Assembly: GCA_947579605.1 (NCBI GenBank)
Contig: OX388316.1
Coordinates: 13,829,290-13,893,289, forward strand
DNA: 64,000 bases
Direction: 5' to 3'
From: Athripsodes cinereus
Lineage: Eukaryota; Arthropoda; Insecta; Trichoptera; Leptoceridae
This document shows, piece by piece, positions 1 through 10,601 of this stretch. The translations under genes and the position numbers were made by a program. How positions within the stretch are numbered: position 1 is the first letter of the stretch; every line of letters begins with the position of its first letter. A model generated the notes under the pieces. It ran no database searches. It was not told where the DNA came from and saw only the letters and a list, made by a program, of their open reading frames with translations.

Positions 1-53
1 ATATTAGCTTTTAAAAATTAGATTTTCTTGGAGTGATCAAAAACGATAGGTAT

Positions 54-155
54 GGCGGGCGCTGTGACGTCACGGGGTCCCCTGAATCATAGTAACTTTC
101 GCACCACAGATTATAATCTCATACACACATGGGATTCCGTGACGTCATCAGCTGT
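54..155. promoter_or_regulatory. Pair of perfect CRE palindromes in an inverted repeat
   Basis: Two perfect TGACGTCA octamers (65-72 and 140-147) lie 75 bp apart. The flanks are inverted copies of each other: CTGTGACGTCACGGGGTCCC on the left against the reverse complement of the right side, CTGATGACGTCACGGAATCCC. TGACGTCA is the canonical CREB/ATF site. The inverted layout could equally be the terminal repeats of a small DNA element. No gene is seen nearby, so function is unknown. Confidence 0.35.
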
Positions 156-1193
156 GAAAAGCCATTTAGAGTGTTTTGCCAAACGTCAAAAATTTTGGAT
201 TTTATTTTTGGAAATTCTCCATTATTTAGATATTTAAAAAAAATTAACTGACATATTTGTGTTTTCCGACCTCAAATTTACTTAATTCGATCATTTTTAT
301 TAAAATCTCCCACGACTGCAAGTGGCCCAATACATCATCTTTATTTTTTTTTTTCATGGAATTCGTATATCGATATCTTTTGCTCTCTCTTTGTTACATA
401 AACTCATCGTGGTGAATCCACTCCAACGATTGTCCACTACGGCCAACGTATAGAACTAGCATTATATTTTAGGTAAGGACTATAAATTCAAAAATAGAAA
501 CGGAAATAGCGCATAATAGGTAAATAATAATGAGAGATTCATAAATATATTTCGAAACATACCTAAATATTCAAATGTACGTTATAAATTATTGTGGAAA
601 TTTACGACTCAAACCTATTGCTCCAGGTCTCGTTGGAAATATTATTATTATTATTATAATCCATAAACATAATATTCGTACTTATAAATTCAAAATTGCA
701 GAATTCCAATAAAATGCATAGCCAGTAAATTTTGACTAATGTATGAGCGTAATAAAAAACTTGCTTTAAGTGTAATGGCGTACTATTATCATAAAACGTA
801 CAAGTCTGATATAAAGTGCAATTGCTTTTCATATAATTTGTAGGTAGGAAAGTGGCATACTATAAATTTGGAAAGTATTCAATATACCTACTTCATATCA
901 GCTGTTCTTTAATAACATTTTATATTTTGATGCGCTAGGCTCATAACATATAATAATAATAATATGCAGTAATCTTCTCTATTCAGTCCTTTGTTATTTT
1001 CACATAGAGAACAAATCGATACAATTTCTTTTAAATATTTTACAAGCGTTTTGCTTTCTGTAAGGGCGTTTGGAGTGTATCTTAACTTAGATTCATATTT
1101 GTGTAATATTAAAACTATTGAATCGCAATTTATAGATAGTAACTTGATAGTAACGTCGTTTTTTACTAGTATTGTATTAATAAGAATAATAAT
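156..1193. other. Intergenic, no gene seen
   Basis: AT-rich sequence with a short ATT microsatellite near 638-656. The few short open frames have no recognisable domain and no coding character. Confidence 0.6.
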
Positions 1194-1445
1194 TATGCAC
1201 CCCGTGGAATACCCAGTAAAGAATAGATAAGTATGCCACTCTTATCTGTCAATTTTTTAATGTCCTGTAAAAAGCAGGTGTTCGTAAAATGTCTGGTATA
1301 AAATAATTAACGTCTGCAATTCAGCGATGAGGCCTGAATGTCTTATTTTTTTAATACATAGAGACGGTAATCTGCATATTTTTTCCATGCTTTTAGTCCG
1401 CTGGCTACCTCACTTGTGAGATATGTCGTGATGGTACGGTAGTAG
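1194..1445 (+). repeat. Family A SINE-like repeat, nearly full length, diverged
   Basis: Recognised by the ordered blocks CCCGTGGA, GTCCTGTAAAAAGCAGGTGTTCG, TTCAGCGATGAGG, GAATGTCTTA, CTGGCTACC, CACTTGTGAG and GTCGTGATGGTA. The middle is rearranged relative to the copy at 9125, which serves as the reference for this family. Confidence 0.7.
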
Positions 1446-2804
1446 ACATTTTTGCATAGTCACACCATCGTAAATATATTTAACTGAAGAAATCGTCCGT
1501 CATCAGCATATCAACGATGTCATCAAAGGTAGGTACTTTATCCAACTTTTCCATACTCGTCAGCCGAGAAAAAGTAAAATGAAGAGTTTAGTATGATTTC
1601 ATCAGTAGGTACCTACTTATTTAATAAAATTAAGGCATATTGAACCTAAATATTTATCATTTTCTTCATTACAAAATAATATACTTTTTGACTTCATCGG
1701 TGATTAGTTTAAGACATTTATAAAAAACAACGTTCTCAAAGTTGAAAGTATTCAATTATTTATTTTACCACAATTAGAGGTAAAGGAATATGATTGTATA
1801 AAAAAATTATCCTATTAATATTTCAAATTATACACATTCTAAAACTTGCCTTTATTTCAGCTTCTCGTATCACAGCATTTCAAGTTTCCATCTTTATGGA
1901 ATTTTAACCATTCTGTCTGATCATCATTTCGAATTTGTCAGCTTGCAGCCAATAGGTGTTACACGGGGAGAGGAATATAATCCAAGTATGGTGCAGAATT
2001 GCTGGCACTTACACACTACAGTACAAGTAGTGCACAGTACTTACTTACTATCTTCACTACCCAGGGCAGCTGATCGTTCTACTACTCACTGAAAACTGCT
2101 TGGAAAACTATGATTATCTAGTAATATAATACTGAATGAACTTGCAAATCTACATTATAGGATAAAACTCCATATTAAATCGGATTGTAAGTTGAATGTT
2201 ATATATTTAATTTTTATACACTATTTAGGAAACGACTTGTGTATTTATTACATGCACTTAATCAACTGGCTACTCCAATAGACGTTAATTCCATAATGAC
2301 ATAAACAGATTGATTCTTTCATTATTTGAGAAATTGGATTTTAAATTTTTTTTACGACATAATGAACCAAGGAACCCTCTTTCAGGGTACACTGTTTCTA
2401 TGACAAAAATATTGGAATGTTAGGAATATGATGGGAAGAATAAACTTAATTAATAAAAGTACCGTGAATAAAAGAGGCTTGTTTCCGTCCTCTGTTTTTG
2501 GGAGTAACGTTGAACGACGAATATATGAAAAAAACATATTTCCATAGGAAAACATCAATATTTAATTAATTTTTTTAATAGAGATTAATATAAAAATATT
2601 AATGATTACAAAAATATAAGGCAATCTTTTATGTATATTAACAAAATATATTAACAAAATATACATTTATATTTCAATCTCTTAAAGCACGACACCTGCT
2701 CAATTTGTCATTTTAAAATTCAAATTGTAAATCATTACGTTATTATATTGTATATCTTTATTAAATGTGTAAAATGCTTTTAATAAAGATATGTTTGAAT
2801 TAGA
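1446..2804. other. Intergenic; one short hairpin
   Basis: No gene recognised. A stem of 13 bp (TATCTTTATTAAA against TTTTAATAAAGATA) sits at about 2753-2792, just outside the larger inverted repeat that follows. Confidence 0.5.
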
Positions 2805-3069
2805 ATATCGTCGTTGCATATTCAAAAAGAGACATGTGCATACATTTTTATTTAGGCATACTCTTTTAAAACTGTTCATTAAGGCATTAAAATTGTAGTT
2901 TGGACTTTTTATTGACATGTGATATTATTCTTTAAGTATTGAATTTTAATATTTGATACTAAGAATCACTTTATAAAATGGTTATGATGTCATTATAAGC
3001 AATTTAATCTGGTAATGTCAAAATGTTTATGAATTCACATGTTCCTTTTTGAATATGCAACGACGATAT
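2805..3069. repeat. Inverted repeat with ~34 bp arms
   Basis: Arm 1 at 2805-2838 and arm 2 at 3036-3069 are reverse complements. The 24 bp beginning ATATCGTCGTTGCATATTC is perfect and is followed by a near-perfect ACATGTG block. About 197 bp of AT-rich spacer lies between. Likely a decayed terminal-inverted-repeat element; no target duplication was identified. Confidence 0.6.
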
Positions 3070-3795
3070 AAAAAAATATGTTTAGTAATACATAAGATAG
3101 AATTAATTTTATTAACATATCCGGTGAAACAAAGTCGCTTGTGACCAAGTTTTAATAATTCGAAAGAAAGCACGTGTCTCAAACAATTCCCGGATTCTGT
3201 GACTCGACGAATAAACTACCTAGTTATAAAAAAAAGATAAACATGAACCTATACGTTATACTATAATTATACATCTAAGCTTGATTGTGTTTAATTTTAA
3301 TTTGTGCTATCTCACTAAGACTTAGTGTTGAAGATTGTATAACAAAGAACACAAAAGCTTACCACCAGGGTAGACACCAGCCTTAAAATAATTCCAAATG
3401 AAAAATAATAATGGATAATCATTAATTCATGAACGGGTATTGTTTATGTTTATACCGCGGTAAGTTCACCGAAATATATAGAAAGTTCATCGATAGAACG
3501 TACATATGTAGGTATACATTTAACAATTTACCGACATTGAGTAAATTTAATTTATCTAGAAAATTAATATGGTGTGTCAAAAAAAATCAGGTGTCATCAT
3601 TCTCTTTCATTTTAATAAGGTAGCAAGAAACTATCTCCAATCCAATTTTGTATCAATTGAATAGTCTCACCCCAAATTAAGATTCTGATGTCAGTGTGAT
3701 AAGAAGAGCATCCTGCGAATAAAAATCATCTGGGTCTTGGAGAACATCCTGGGCGACAAAACACCGTTCTTTTTAGCTTTAGATCGTTTAATCTA
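3070..3795. other. Intergenic, no gene seen
   Basis: AT-rich. The frame at 3429-3623 is random-looking and has no known domain. Confidence 0.5.
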
Positions 3796-4015
3796 TAACT
3801 AATTTATTAGTAAAACAAAATAATAGTTATTCCACTGTTGACTTTATTTATTTGCGAGCCGGCTTTCATGAGTTTTCGCTCTCATCGTCAGGAAAAAGTA
3901 AAATCTTTTTACTTTACTTTTGCCGATGATGAAAGCGGAAGATCTTGAAAGCTGGCTCGCAAAATATTAAAGTTGACAGTGGAATAACAGTATTTCTTGT
4001 TTTATTAATAAATTA
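3796..4015. mobile_element. Foldback (palindromic) MITE-like element
   Basis: The whole ~220 bp is one imperfect palindrome. The outer arms carry GTTATTCCACTGTTGACTTT and its reverse complement. Moving inward, GCGAGCCGGCTTTCA pairs with TGAAAGCTGGCTCGC, and CGCTCTCATCGTCAGGAAAA pairs with CTTTTGCCGATGATGAAAGC. A transcript of either strand could form one long hairpin. There is no coding capacity. A foldback non-autonomous DNA element is the simplest reading. Confidence 0.75.
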
Positions 4016-4867
4016 TATATAATATGAACTTCCACCACGAACCGTCAGTCGATAAATTAAGCCTAACCTATCCAAGGCTTAAGAAGTTTTACAGTAGAAA
4101 TAACTACGTTTATACAGCTAGAAAATTTCATAACTGGGAGTATTGATTTGGTTGATTGTTGAAATTTTGTACATTTACATAGAATATAAAAATAGCTTTT
4201 CAATCACATTTTACTTCCTTTCGGTGAAATTCTCCTGCATATTTCATATTCGTAATACCCATATCTAACTACCTTTCGGTATAATAAAGTAATACTGTAC
4301 GACTATCGCCGGTCATATTGTATTAGTAATACCGAAACCAATCGGTGCTTGCGCCATGAAATTGAAATATAAAAGCATTTCTCACTTTTGATTTTTCGCT
4401 GGAGCCTATCTGGAATTATTATCAACTTCTATTGATAATTTTTGTTATTTTTAAAAGTAGAATTATTGTTGCTTAAAACTAATTGAGTTTTTAAAAAGCT
4501 ATCGTTGAATTTATCGGCAAACTAAGATCCAATTAATATATGCAATTAATAAGTACGTATATGCCTACTTTTACACTAATATAGAAATATTGGTTTATAT
4601 TATAATTGATAATATTAATAGTATTATTGCCTTATTGTTAAAAGTCGCTTTTAAAACAGCTAATGTTCGTTTATATTCTATGTGGATTTTATTTAGCAAA
4701 GAAAGTATGAAACGTAGAAATACATTCAAATGTTTATTTTAACATCACAATATGTCCCACAGTCCGCTGGACCTTCATGCAAAATTTCTACAGATCTTAA
4801 CAGAATAAGTGGAGCGTTTGGAAATGATCGTTCAATAAAATATGCCACATATGTGATGTTTTACGAT
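4016..4867. other. Intergenic, no gene seen
   Basis: AT-rich sequence with no recognisable gene or repeat boundary. Confidence 0.5.
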
Positions 4868-5070
4868 TACATTCATCATTCGCTGCTCCTCAGCAGAAAC
4901 CGGCCTTCTCCATTCATAAGGTCCTTGTGTCAATTGATTAATATCTTTCCACTAAATTCCTAGTGTTCGATATCGTCTTCATAGGAGTGCTGAACTGTGA
5001 AAGAGGAACATTTGGGACGTCGAGCCTTGAGGATGAAAGAACAGTGGTATTTTGGCCAACTAGGTATAAT
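4868..5070 (+). repeat. Family B dispersed repeat
   Basis: Shares ordered blocks with 35546-35880: CAGAAACC-GCCT-CTCCATTC, a GTGTCAATTG/GTGCCAATTG block, GATATCGT-TCATAGGA and GTGAAAGAG-GAC. Length is about 200 bp. A SINE or MITE origin cannot be decided because neither clear terminal repeats nor a promoter box is visible. Confidence 0.6.
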
Positions 5071-5139
5071 TAGACATTTCCAAAGCATATTTCTATAAAA
5101 TATCTAAGATAGGTACACATGCCAAGTAAATCGGGCACT

Positions 5140-5433
5140 TATTATTTTTATTTTATTTTTTATTTTTACAATTTACACAGGATCAGACAGTCAATTATAG
5201 AACATGATATCAAATAACAAAATCAATAGGTGGACCAGTGAAGATCCTAAATTTACCTGAAAGGTTTTAAAAATCATCAAAGTTGAAAACAAAACAGTAA
5301 AAACAAAGACACCATAAAATGCATTTAAATTAATAGATAAGATGAAAAGATTCAAGTGAACGAATTCATCAAGACTAAGTGAACAAAATAAGATTTAAAA
5401 AAAATCAACGTACGTAACAAAATAAAGTTAAAT
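5140..5433 (-). repeat. Possible LINE 3' UTR remnant (antisense)
   Basis: T-rich start (TTTTATTTTATTTTTTATTTT, 5145 onward) followed by A-rich sequence reads, on the minus strand, like a T-rich 3' UTR ending in an A/T tail. This resembles the LINE tails at 25197 and 50645 in texture but not clearly in sequence. Confidence 0.25.
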
Positions 5434-5632
5434 ACATTTTTTTTTTTTAAAAAGATATATCTGGGTTTTGTTATCAACCCAAATACAACCTTATACACCT
5501 TTCACAGTAAGCTACTAAAAGCTTGTGTTGTGAAAGGGGAGTTTGCCCGTACCTGGTATCGAACCACGGACCCATTGTTCACGAGGCCGAGACTCTACCT
5601 CCAGGCTACCGACGAACTCGACGAACGAACAT
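5434..5632 (-). mobile_element. tRNA-derived SINE, family D
   Basis: Read on the minus strand this is a SINE with a tRNA-like head. GTAGCCTGGAGGTAGAGTC is A-box-like and GTGGTTCGATACC is B-box-like. It then has a body with CACAACACAAGCTTTTAGTA and TGTATTTGGGTT, and a poly(A) tail that appears as the T/A run at 5440-5455. Other copies are at 30968, 59513 and 61266. Confidence 0.75.
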
Positions 5633-6855
5633 AAAAATGTATTTAAAACAAATCAAATCAAATTATATTCTGGATTACCTATAAATCTAGGTATAAAATT
5701 GTCAAACGCGTATTTTATTAATACATAATTCTAAAACTCTGGAACTAATACGGTTGACGCCATAGTTGACATCCGTAATAGTTACCTACATAAATGCTTA
5801 ATTATATACCATGTCTTCATTGAAAGGTCTCCAGTCTGGACTACCTAGTGGCTAGTGGGTGATATAGGTTGTAGAGTAACAATATTGATTTAGTGGATAA
5901 ATTCTTGCCAATCATGGTTAGACGGGAGTATGTATGTAATAATAACCCAATAATGATATATCAACTCAACGTCAGAGCTTTTATACCTACTGTAGGTATA
6001 CATATTAATAGCTAGGCTAGGTAAGGATACAAATGACTTGCAATTTCCTTGTTTGGATACATGGTTTACCACAAACATTGAGAAAAAACGTACGTACCTA
6101 CCTAGTACCTACAATTTACAAGGCATCATTTTAAAATATACTTCGCTATTATTACTTACTTACCTACTAAAGAAATAACGAACATTTCAACTTTAAACTA
6201 ATGTACCTATACCTACATTGGTATTGTTCAAACAACATAACCATAATATTTTTAGGACACTGAACATTAAGTACATAAGAAAACTTTTATCCAATAACAA
6301 AATATTTTCTATTATTTAACTGTAGTCAGATTGTTAGCTGTAAATTTATGTAAGAAATTAAAGAGCATATTATGAGTAAACTCATTATTCCTAACTTTTT
6401 GAAAGAATCAATTAAACAAATTGTAAACAACTATACTTTACCTACTATCTGCACCAACTAACGAGTAGACCAGCTGTATGTAATAAACAACTATTAAAAG
6501 CAAACCAAATACATATTTGTGACCATGCTGGTTCATAGTAAAGTTATATTTTGACAATTGCCAACGGTGGTTGTCTAAGAGAATTGCTTTTGTACTCATA
6601 AGGTTCCTGATGACCTGAAAGATCCTTTTTTTAAATACTAAAAATTAAGTATGTAATCACGTAGTTGACCATTGAAGATAGACCCACCTCACAGCCGGAA
6701 ATCTCAGGAGTCAAAGACTCCTCTTCTTCCGTACGTTTAAACCAAATAGCCAAACAAAATAAAAAAAATAAAACTCAAAATCCAATCAAAATAAACAAAA
6801 AAACGTCTGATCACTCTAAAACCACACTATGCAGTTGTTACGATGGTAATCCACA
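5633..6855. other. Intergenic; TAGGTACCTA-type motifs
   Basis: No gene recognised. Several GTACCTAC and GTAGGTA stretches occur, for example 6088-6112. Confidence 0.5.
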
Positions 6856-8440
6856 CATAAATATTTGAGTCCGTTCGTATGTATGTATGTATGTATGTAT
6901 GTATGTGCGTATGTCCTTAATGGACTCGGAAATTAGGAAAGACCGAAGTAAAATAATACACTCTATACGAGGTCTCATCTTCTGGGCAGGTTTAAGGCTA
7001 AAAACATTTAAAATATCTTACATATTGATAAAGATATTTTAATTTTAATGCGACTATGTCACAAAATTAGCCACAAAATGTATGAAGAATATATGCGAGG
7101 TTTAGTAAAGAGCAATATTCACAGTCAAACATTTTTCATTGTATTGAATTAATTTCAAAATGGATGTAACAATAAACACAACAATTCTGAAACTAAATTA
7201 TTAGGGTTTATTTTCGTAATAAAATATTGTGTTTGCTAATGAGAAAAGCTCTTGAATTACGTGAATAAAAATTGCATATTTTTGACATATTGGGCTATTT
7301 TCATAATACTCGTAGAAGACATTATGAAACCATAGAAAACTATACTGTAGAATAATAATAGTTTTACCTATCAAATCCATAAATAATGTTAAATGATTTT
7401 TAAAGAGTGGGAACCTATTTATTTTCACCTAACATTTTTTACATGCATTATGAAATATTTGATAGTTAAATATTCTTGAATATTGAAGGATGCAGATAAT
7501 CCATTTTTTAATGTTTTTTTGGGAATATAGAGTACATAGGTGACAATTTATTCTTGACTTTTTTTAATTTCATAGCAAATCTCTCAAATACCCATTTATG
7601 TACTGCAAAGCAAAAATACAAATTCGAATGTGGACAATTATATTTTAACATTAATGTGCCTACAATTTTTTCGCGAAATGGGATATTTACCCTTTTTTTC
7701 TTATAGAAATTTGGGATGACAATCTTCGAGTTTTTACATTAAGATGAAGTTTTTAGTAGTTTTTGCACGTAGGTACCCGCCTATTTTTCTAAATAAAATA
7801 TGAGCGTTCGGGGTGTCGAGCTCACATATTTTTCATTTGGAAGAGGTTTTTAGCACTTTTTCCATGTAGGTACCTACCAATATGTGGTATTCTTAACTTC
7901 AAGCTTTTTTATCGCGACGAGGTTTTTAGTACTTTTTTCCATGTAGGTACCTACTTATTATTTTTTACATAAATGTGGGCATGTGAGGTGTCAAACTTCA
8001 AGATTTTTCATTGGGAAGAGGTTTTTAGCACTTTTTTCGATGTAGGTACCTACCTATTTTTTACCTAAATATGGGCATGTGAGGTATCAAACTCCATGAT
8101 TTTTCATTGGGAAGAGGTTTTTAGCACTTTTTTCGATGTAGGTACCTACCTATTTTTTTTTACCTAAATATGGGCATGTGAGGTATCAAACTTCAAGATT
8201 TTTCATTAAGAAGAGATTTGCAATGCTTTTTATGATGTAGGTAGGTACCTACCTATTTATTGTCGCTTAAATATGGGCATGTAGGGAGTCAAAAATTAAG
8301 TTTTCTCATTGGGAAGAGCTTTTTACTTCTTTTATCCACGTGCTTCATTTTTTTCCAATAAGATTTTGTTGTTTTAACCCATGTATTTGCAAGGTTTTCT
8401 ATTTAATTAAACCCGAGCGATGCCGGGTTACATACGCTTG
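6856..8440 (+). mobile_element. Helitron-like non-autonomous element
   Basis: The left part has GAGTCCGTTCGTATG, an (ATGT)n run (6879-6906) and AATGGACTCGGAA, so GAGTCC and GGACTC can pair. The right end has a 6 bp stem AACCCG-agcgatgc-CGGGTT (8410-8429), then 7 bases and CTTG at 8437-8440. Helitrons end in a short GC-rich hairpin followed within about 10 bases by CTRR. CTTG is one base off CTAG, so the terminus may be mutated. The interior has no Rep/helicase coding and is largely a tandem array. The left boundary is estimated from the partial copy at 43301. Confidence 0.5.
7747..8340 (+). repeat. Tandem array, ~97 bp units x about 6
   Basis: Units start near 7747, 7846, 7921, 8020, 8116 and 8215, with a partial unit from 8318. 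Each carries GTTTTTAGCACTTTTT, then GTAGGTACCTACC, ATGGGCATGTGAGG and TTTTTCATTGGGAAGAG. The middle units (8020-8214) are nearly identical and the outer ones diverged, as expected of an array that grows in the centre. It lies inside the Helitron-like element. Confidence 0.85.
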
Positions 8441-8927
8441 TAATAAATAAGCAAAATTTACATTTCGGTTAGGTAAGGTTAAATTAATTCCCGCGCATCC
8501 TAAAAACATTATGTTTTCAAATCATGATGACTGTTCTTTTTAAAGGTTGGTTGATATATTATTATTTAAATCTTCCCGCTCAAATTGTCCAATAAGTGCA
8601 TGGAGAATCGTGCGCAGTCTTCCAAATTTAAAAACCGTTCTATTGGTTCTAAATGGGATTTTGTTTGAAAATAGCACGGCGCCTGATTATTAGTATAAAG
8701 TCATTGTATTGTCTGTTGATGTGTAAACACCTTTTGTTAAAGGAACTATGGGTAAATAAATAATTTATTCGTTTCATGCCAACGCTACCGTGTCGACAAT
8801 AGATTGATTTTGCACGATATTATGCTTGTGAAGTCCTTAAAGGTAGGTTATGTTTACTATTATTTGTATAATACAGTATAGGTACCTATGTTAAACCAGG
8901 ATGATGAAGAAGTCTACTGACTTTAGT
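8441..8927. other. Intergenic, no gene seen
   Basis: A stretch slightly richer in GC (8560-8700) shows no open frame of note. Confidence 0.5.
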
Positions 8928-9062
8928 TTCAATCTATATAATAACGAGTTACATTCCATTGGATTGGTCTGCAATGAGTTTTGACTTTCTTCTCCATTCC
9001 TCCCTATTCTCAGTTAGTCTCTTCAGCTCTCCGTATGAGCCACCAATCACTCAATATATTTT
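8928..9062 (-). mobile_element. LINE F1 3'-end fragment (antisense)
   Basis: The reverse complement matches the C-terminal coding end and 3' tail of the LINE at 11187-12263: CAATCCAATGGAATGTAACTC next to a tail that starts at 8928, preceded by the ...GGAGAAGAAAGTC block. About 130 bp, strongly 5' truncated. Confidence 0.7.
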
Positions 9063-9124
9063 GAGTTACCGTACTACTTTTGTAGGCGCAAGATTCTAAT
9101 GCAAATTAACGAACATGTTCTAAA

Positions 9125-9374
9125 CATTATCCCGTGGAGCACCCGGTAAAGAATTGGTCTCCCACTCTTCTGCGTAAGTTTTCGAGTGTCCTGTAAAAGG
9201 CAGGTGTTGGAAAAAATTAAGACATTGTACATCTCAAATTCAGCGATGAGGTTTGCCACCCATCCTGAATGTCTTAATTTTATATTGGCACGAAGAGGAC
9301 AGTTTGCATGTTTCTTACATGCAGCTGATCTGCTGGCTACCCCACTTGTGGGATATGCCGTGATGGTATAGTAG
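9125..9374 (+). mobile_element. Family A SINE-like repeat, best-preserved copy
   Basis: Reference copy, ~250 bp. In order: CCCGTGGAGCACCCGG; CCACTC pairing with GAGTG; TTTTCGAGTGTCCTGTAAAA then GGCAGGTGTTGG; ATTAAGACATT pairing with AATGTCTTAAT around CAGCGATGAGG; GAGGACAG; a GCATGT/ACATGC stem; CTACCCCACTTGTGGGATAT; GCCGTGATGGTATAG. At least four short stems can form in order. The last ~40 bases match the 3' end of LINE family F2 (24244-24500), so this is probably a SINE mobilised by that LINE. No open frame is conserved between copies. The head is not clearly tRNA-like, although TGTTCGAAA in other copies resembles a B-box core. Confidence 0.7.
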
Positions 9375-9678
9375 TTCTAAACATTGAACATGTTGAGTGA
9401 ATTACCATTTTACGCAAGACAATTTATCTTATAATTAGCAAAAACATGCAAAATGTATAAGCTGAAGATTTGTGTATGTTTCAATATGACGTGATTGGAC
9501 GGAAGAAATCACTCCATAGTGATACAGTAATTTCATTTCACTCACTCAATATTTTATTTTCAATGTTGTTTTGTAATTTTTGTTGTACAATGATGATGTG
9601 CCAAAAAAAAATATAAAAATTTAATTTATACTTTAATTTCAAAAAATATGTTGTTTGTACAATAACAATAACCTATAC

Positions 9679-9893
9679 CACTGTTTCCCAAACCATGGGT
9701 CGCGACCCACCGTTGGTCGCGAGCGAATATTGAGTGGGCCCTGAGCATTAAGTAGTTTCATGACTCGCTACTAGGGAATCTTAGCATTACCAATATTTAT
9801 GCCCTCTTTTCTCTAATACAGCTAAAGGGTGGGTCTCAAGATTGAAAATTTTCATTAGATGGGTCGAAGCCCAGTCAACTTTGGGAACCACTG
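9679..9893. mobile_element. hAT MITE, 215 bp
   Basis: The terminal inverted repeats are CACTGTTTCCCAAA on the left and the reverse complement of TTTGGGAACCACTG on the right. Inside is the hAT-like GGGTCGCGACCC. The flanking octamers ACCTATAC (9671-9678) and ATCTAAAC (9894-9901) match at 6 of 8 positions, as an aged 8 bp target duplication would. There is no transposase coding. Confidence 0.8.
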
Positions 9894-10133
9894 ATCTAAA
9901 CTCTCTTCATATCGATATACAGTATTTCGATAAGCCAAAGTACCTACCTACCCACTCGTAATATATTTTTAAAATACTCGGAATATAAAATTAATACCCT
10001 AGAAATACGATACATGACATCTGCTATAATATTATAAAGTACGGAGATGATAATATTATTATAGTAGGTAAGTCAGCAAACATAATTTTTGAAAAAAATG
10101 GGGGCGTTGCTATCTGGATATTACTAGCATTCC

Positions 10134-10601
10134 TTAAGTAGCATTCACATTGCTTCACTTTGGATGATCATCCAGAGTGTCAGGGTCAAACCTGTTCATC
10201 GAAAGTGAACACGTCTGTTCACATTTGTTCATCCTATGCTTTCACTGCCGTGTCAACACTCACGGTCATGTTGTATGTAGTTTGACGTATTTTCGTATAA
10301 AAATAATTAAACAAATTCAAAAATTAAAAATAACATAAATTAAATTAATATAGCTCTCGACTGCATAATAATTTTGTACATGATTCTGACATTCAATACA
10401 AATTCATAGAGAATTAAACAAATAAACTTGTTTATGGTCGTTTCAGTGAAAGGACCTTTCATCAAAATTATGACGAGTGGTAATCTCTTTCCTCTGTCAT
10501 CGCTAGTGATCACTAGCGATGAAACGCCCGTTCACATTTGTTCATCTTGGAGGATCATCCGGAGTGATCACTGAAAGTGAACGTATGTGAACGACCCTTA
10601 A
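10134..10601. mobile_element. TTAA-flanked inverted-repeat element, 468 bp
   Basis: TTAA at 10134-10137 and 10598-10601 bracket inverted repeats. The left GTAGCATTCACATTGCTTCA pairs with the right end, read as GGGTCGTTCACATACGTTCA. Subterminal GTTCACATTTGTTCATC occurs twice (about 10218 and 10530), and TGATCACTAGCGAT forms an internal palindrome near 10507. Either piggyBac (TTAA) or PIF/Harbinger (TWA) mobilisation would fit. There is no transposase coding. Confidence 0.7.

Noticed and set aside
4730..4963. 77-codon plus-strand frame
   Set aside because: It falls on a family B repeat and is not shared with the other copies.
7747..8340. CRISPR-like array
   Set aside because: Units are contiguous tandem repeats without unique spacers, in a eukaryotic genome.
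9125..9374. Hammerhead ribozyme in family A (CAGCGATGAGG)
   Set aside because: The core needs CTGATGA with a GAAA partner in fixed arrangement. The match is partial and the partner is missing.
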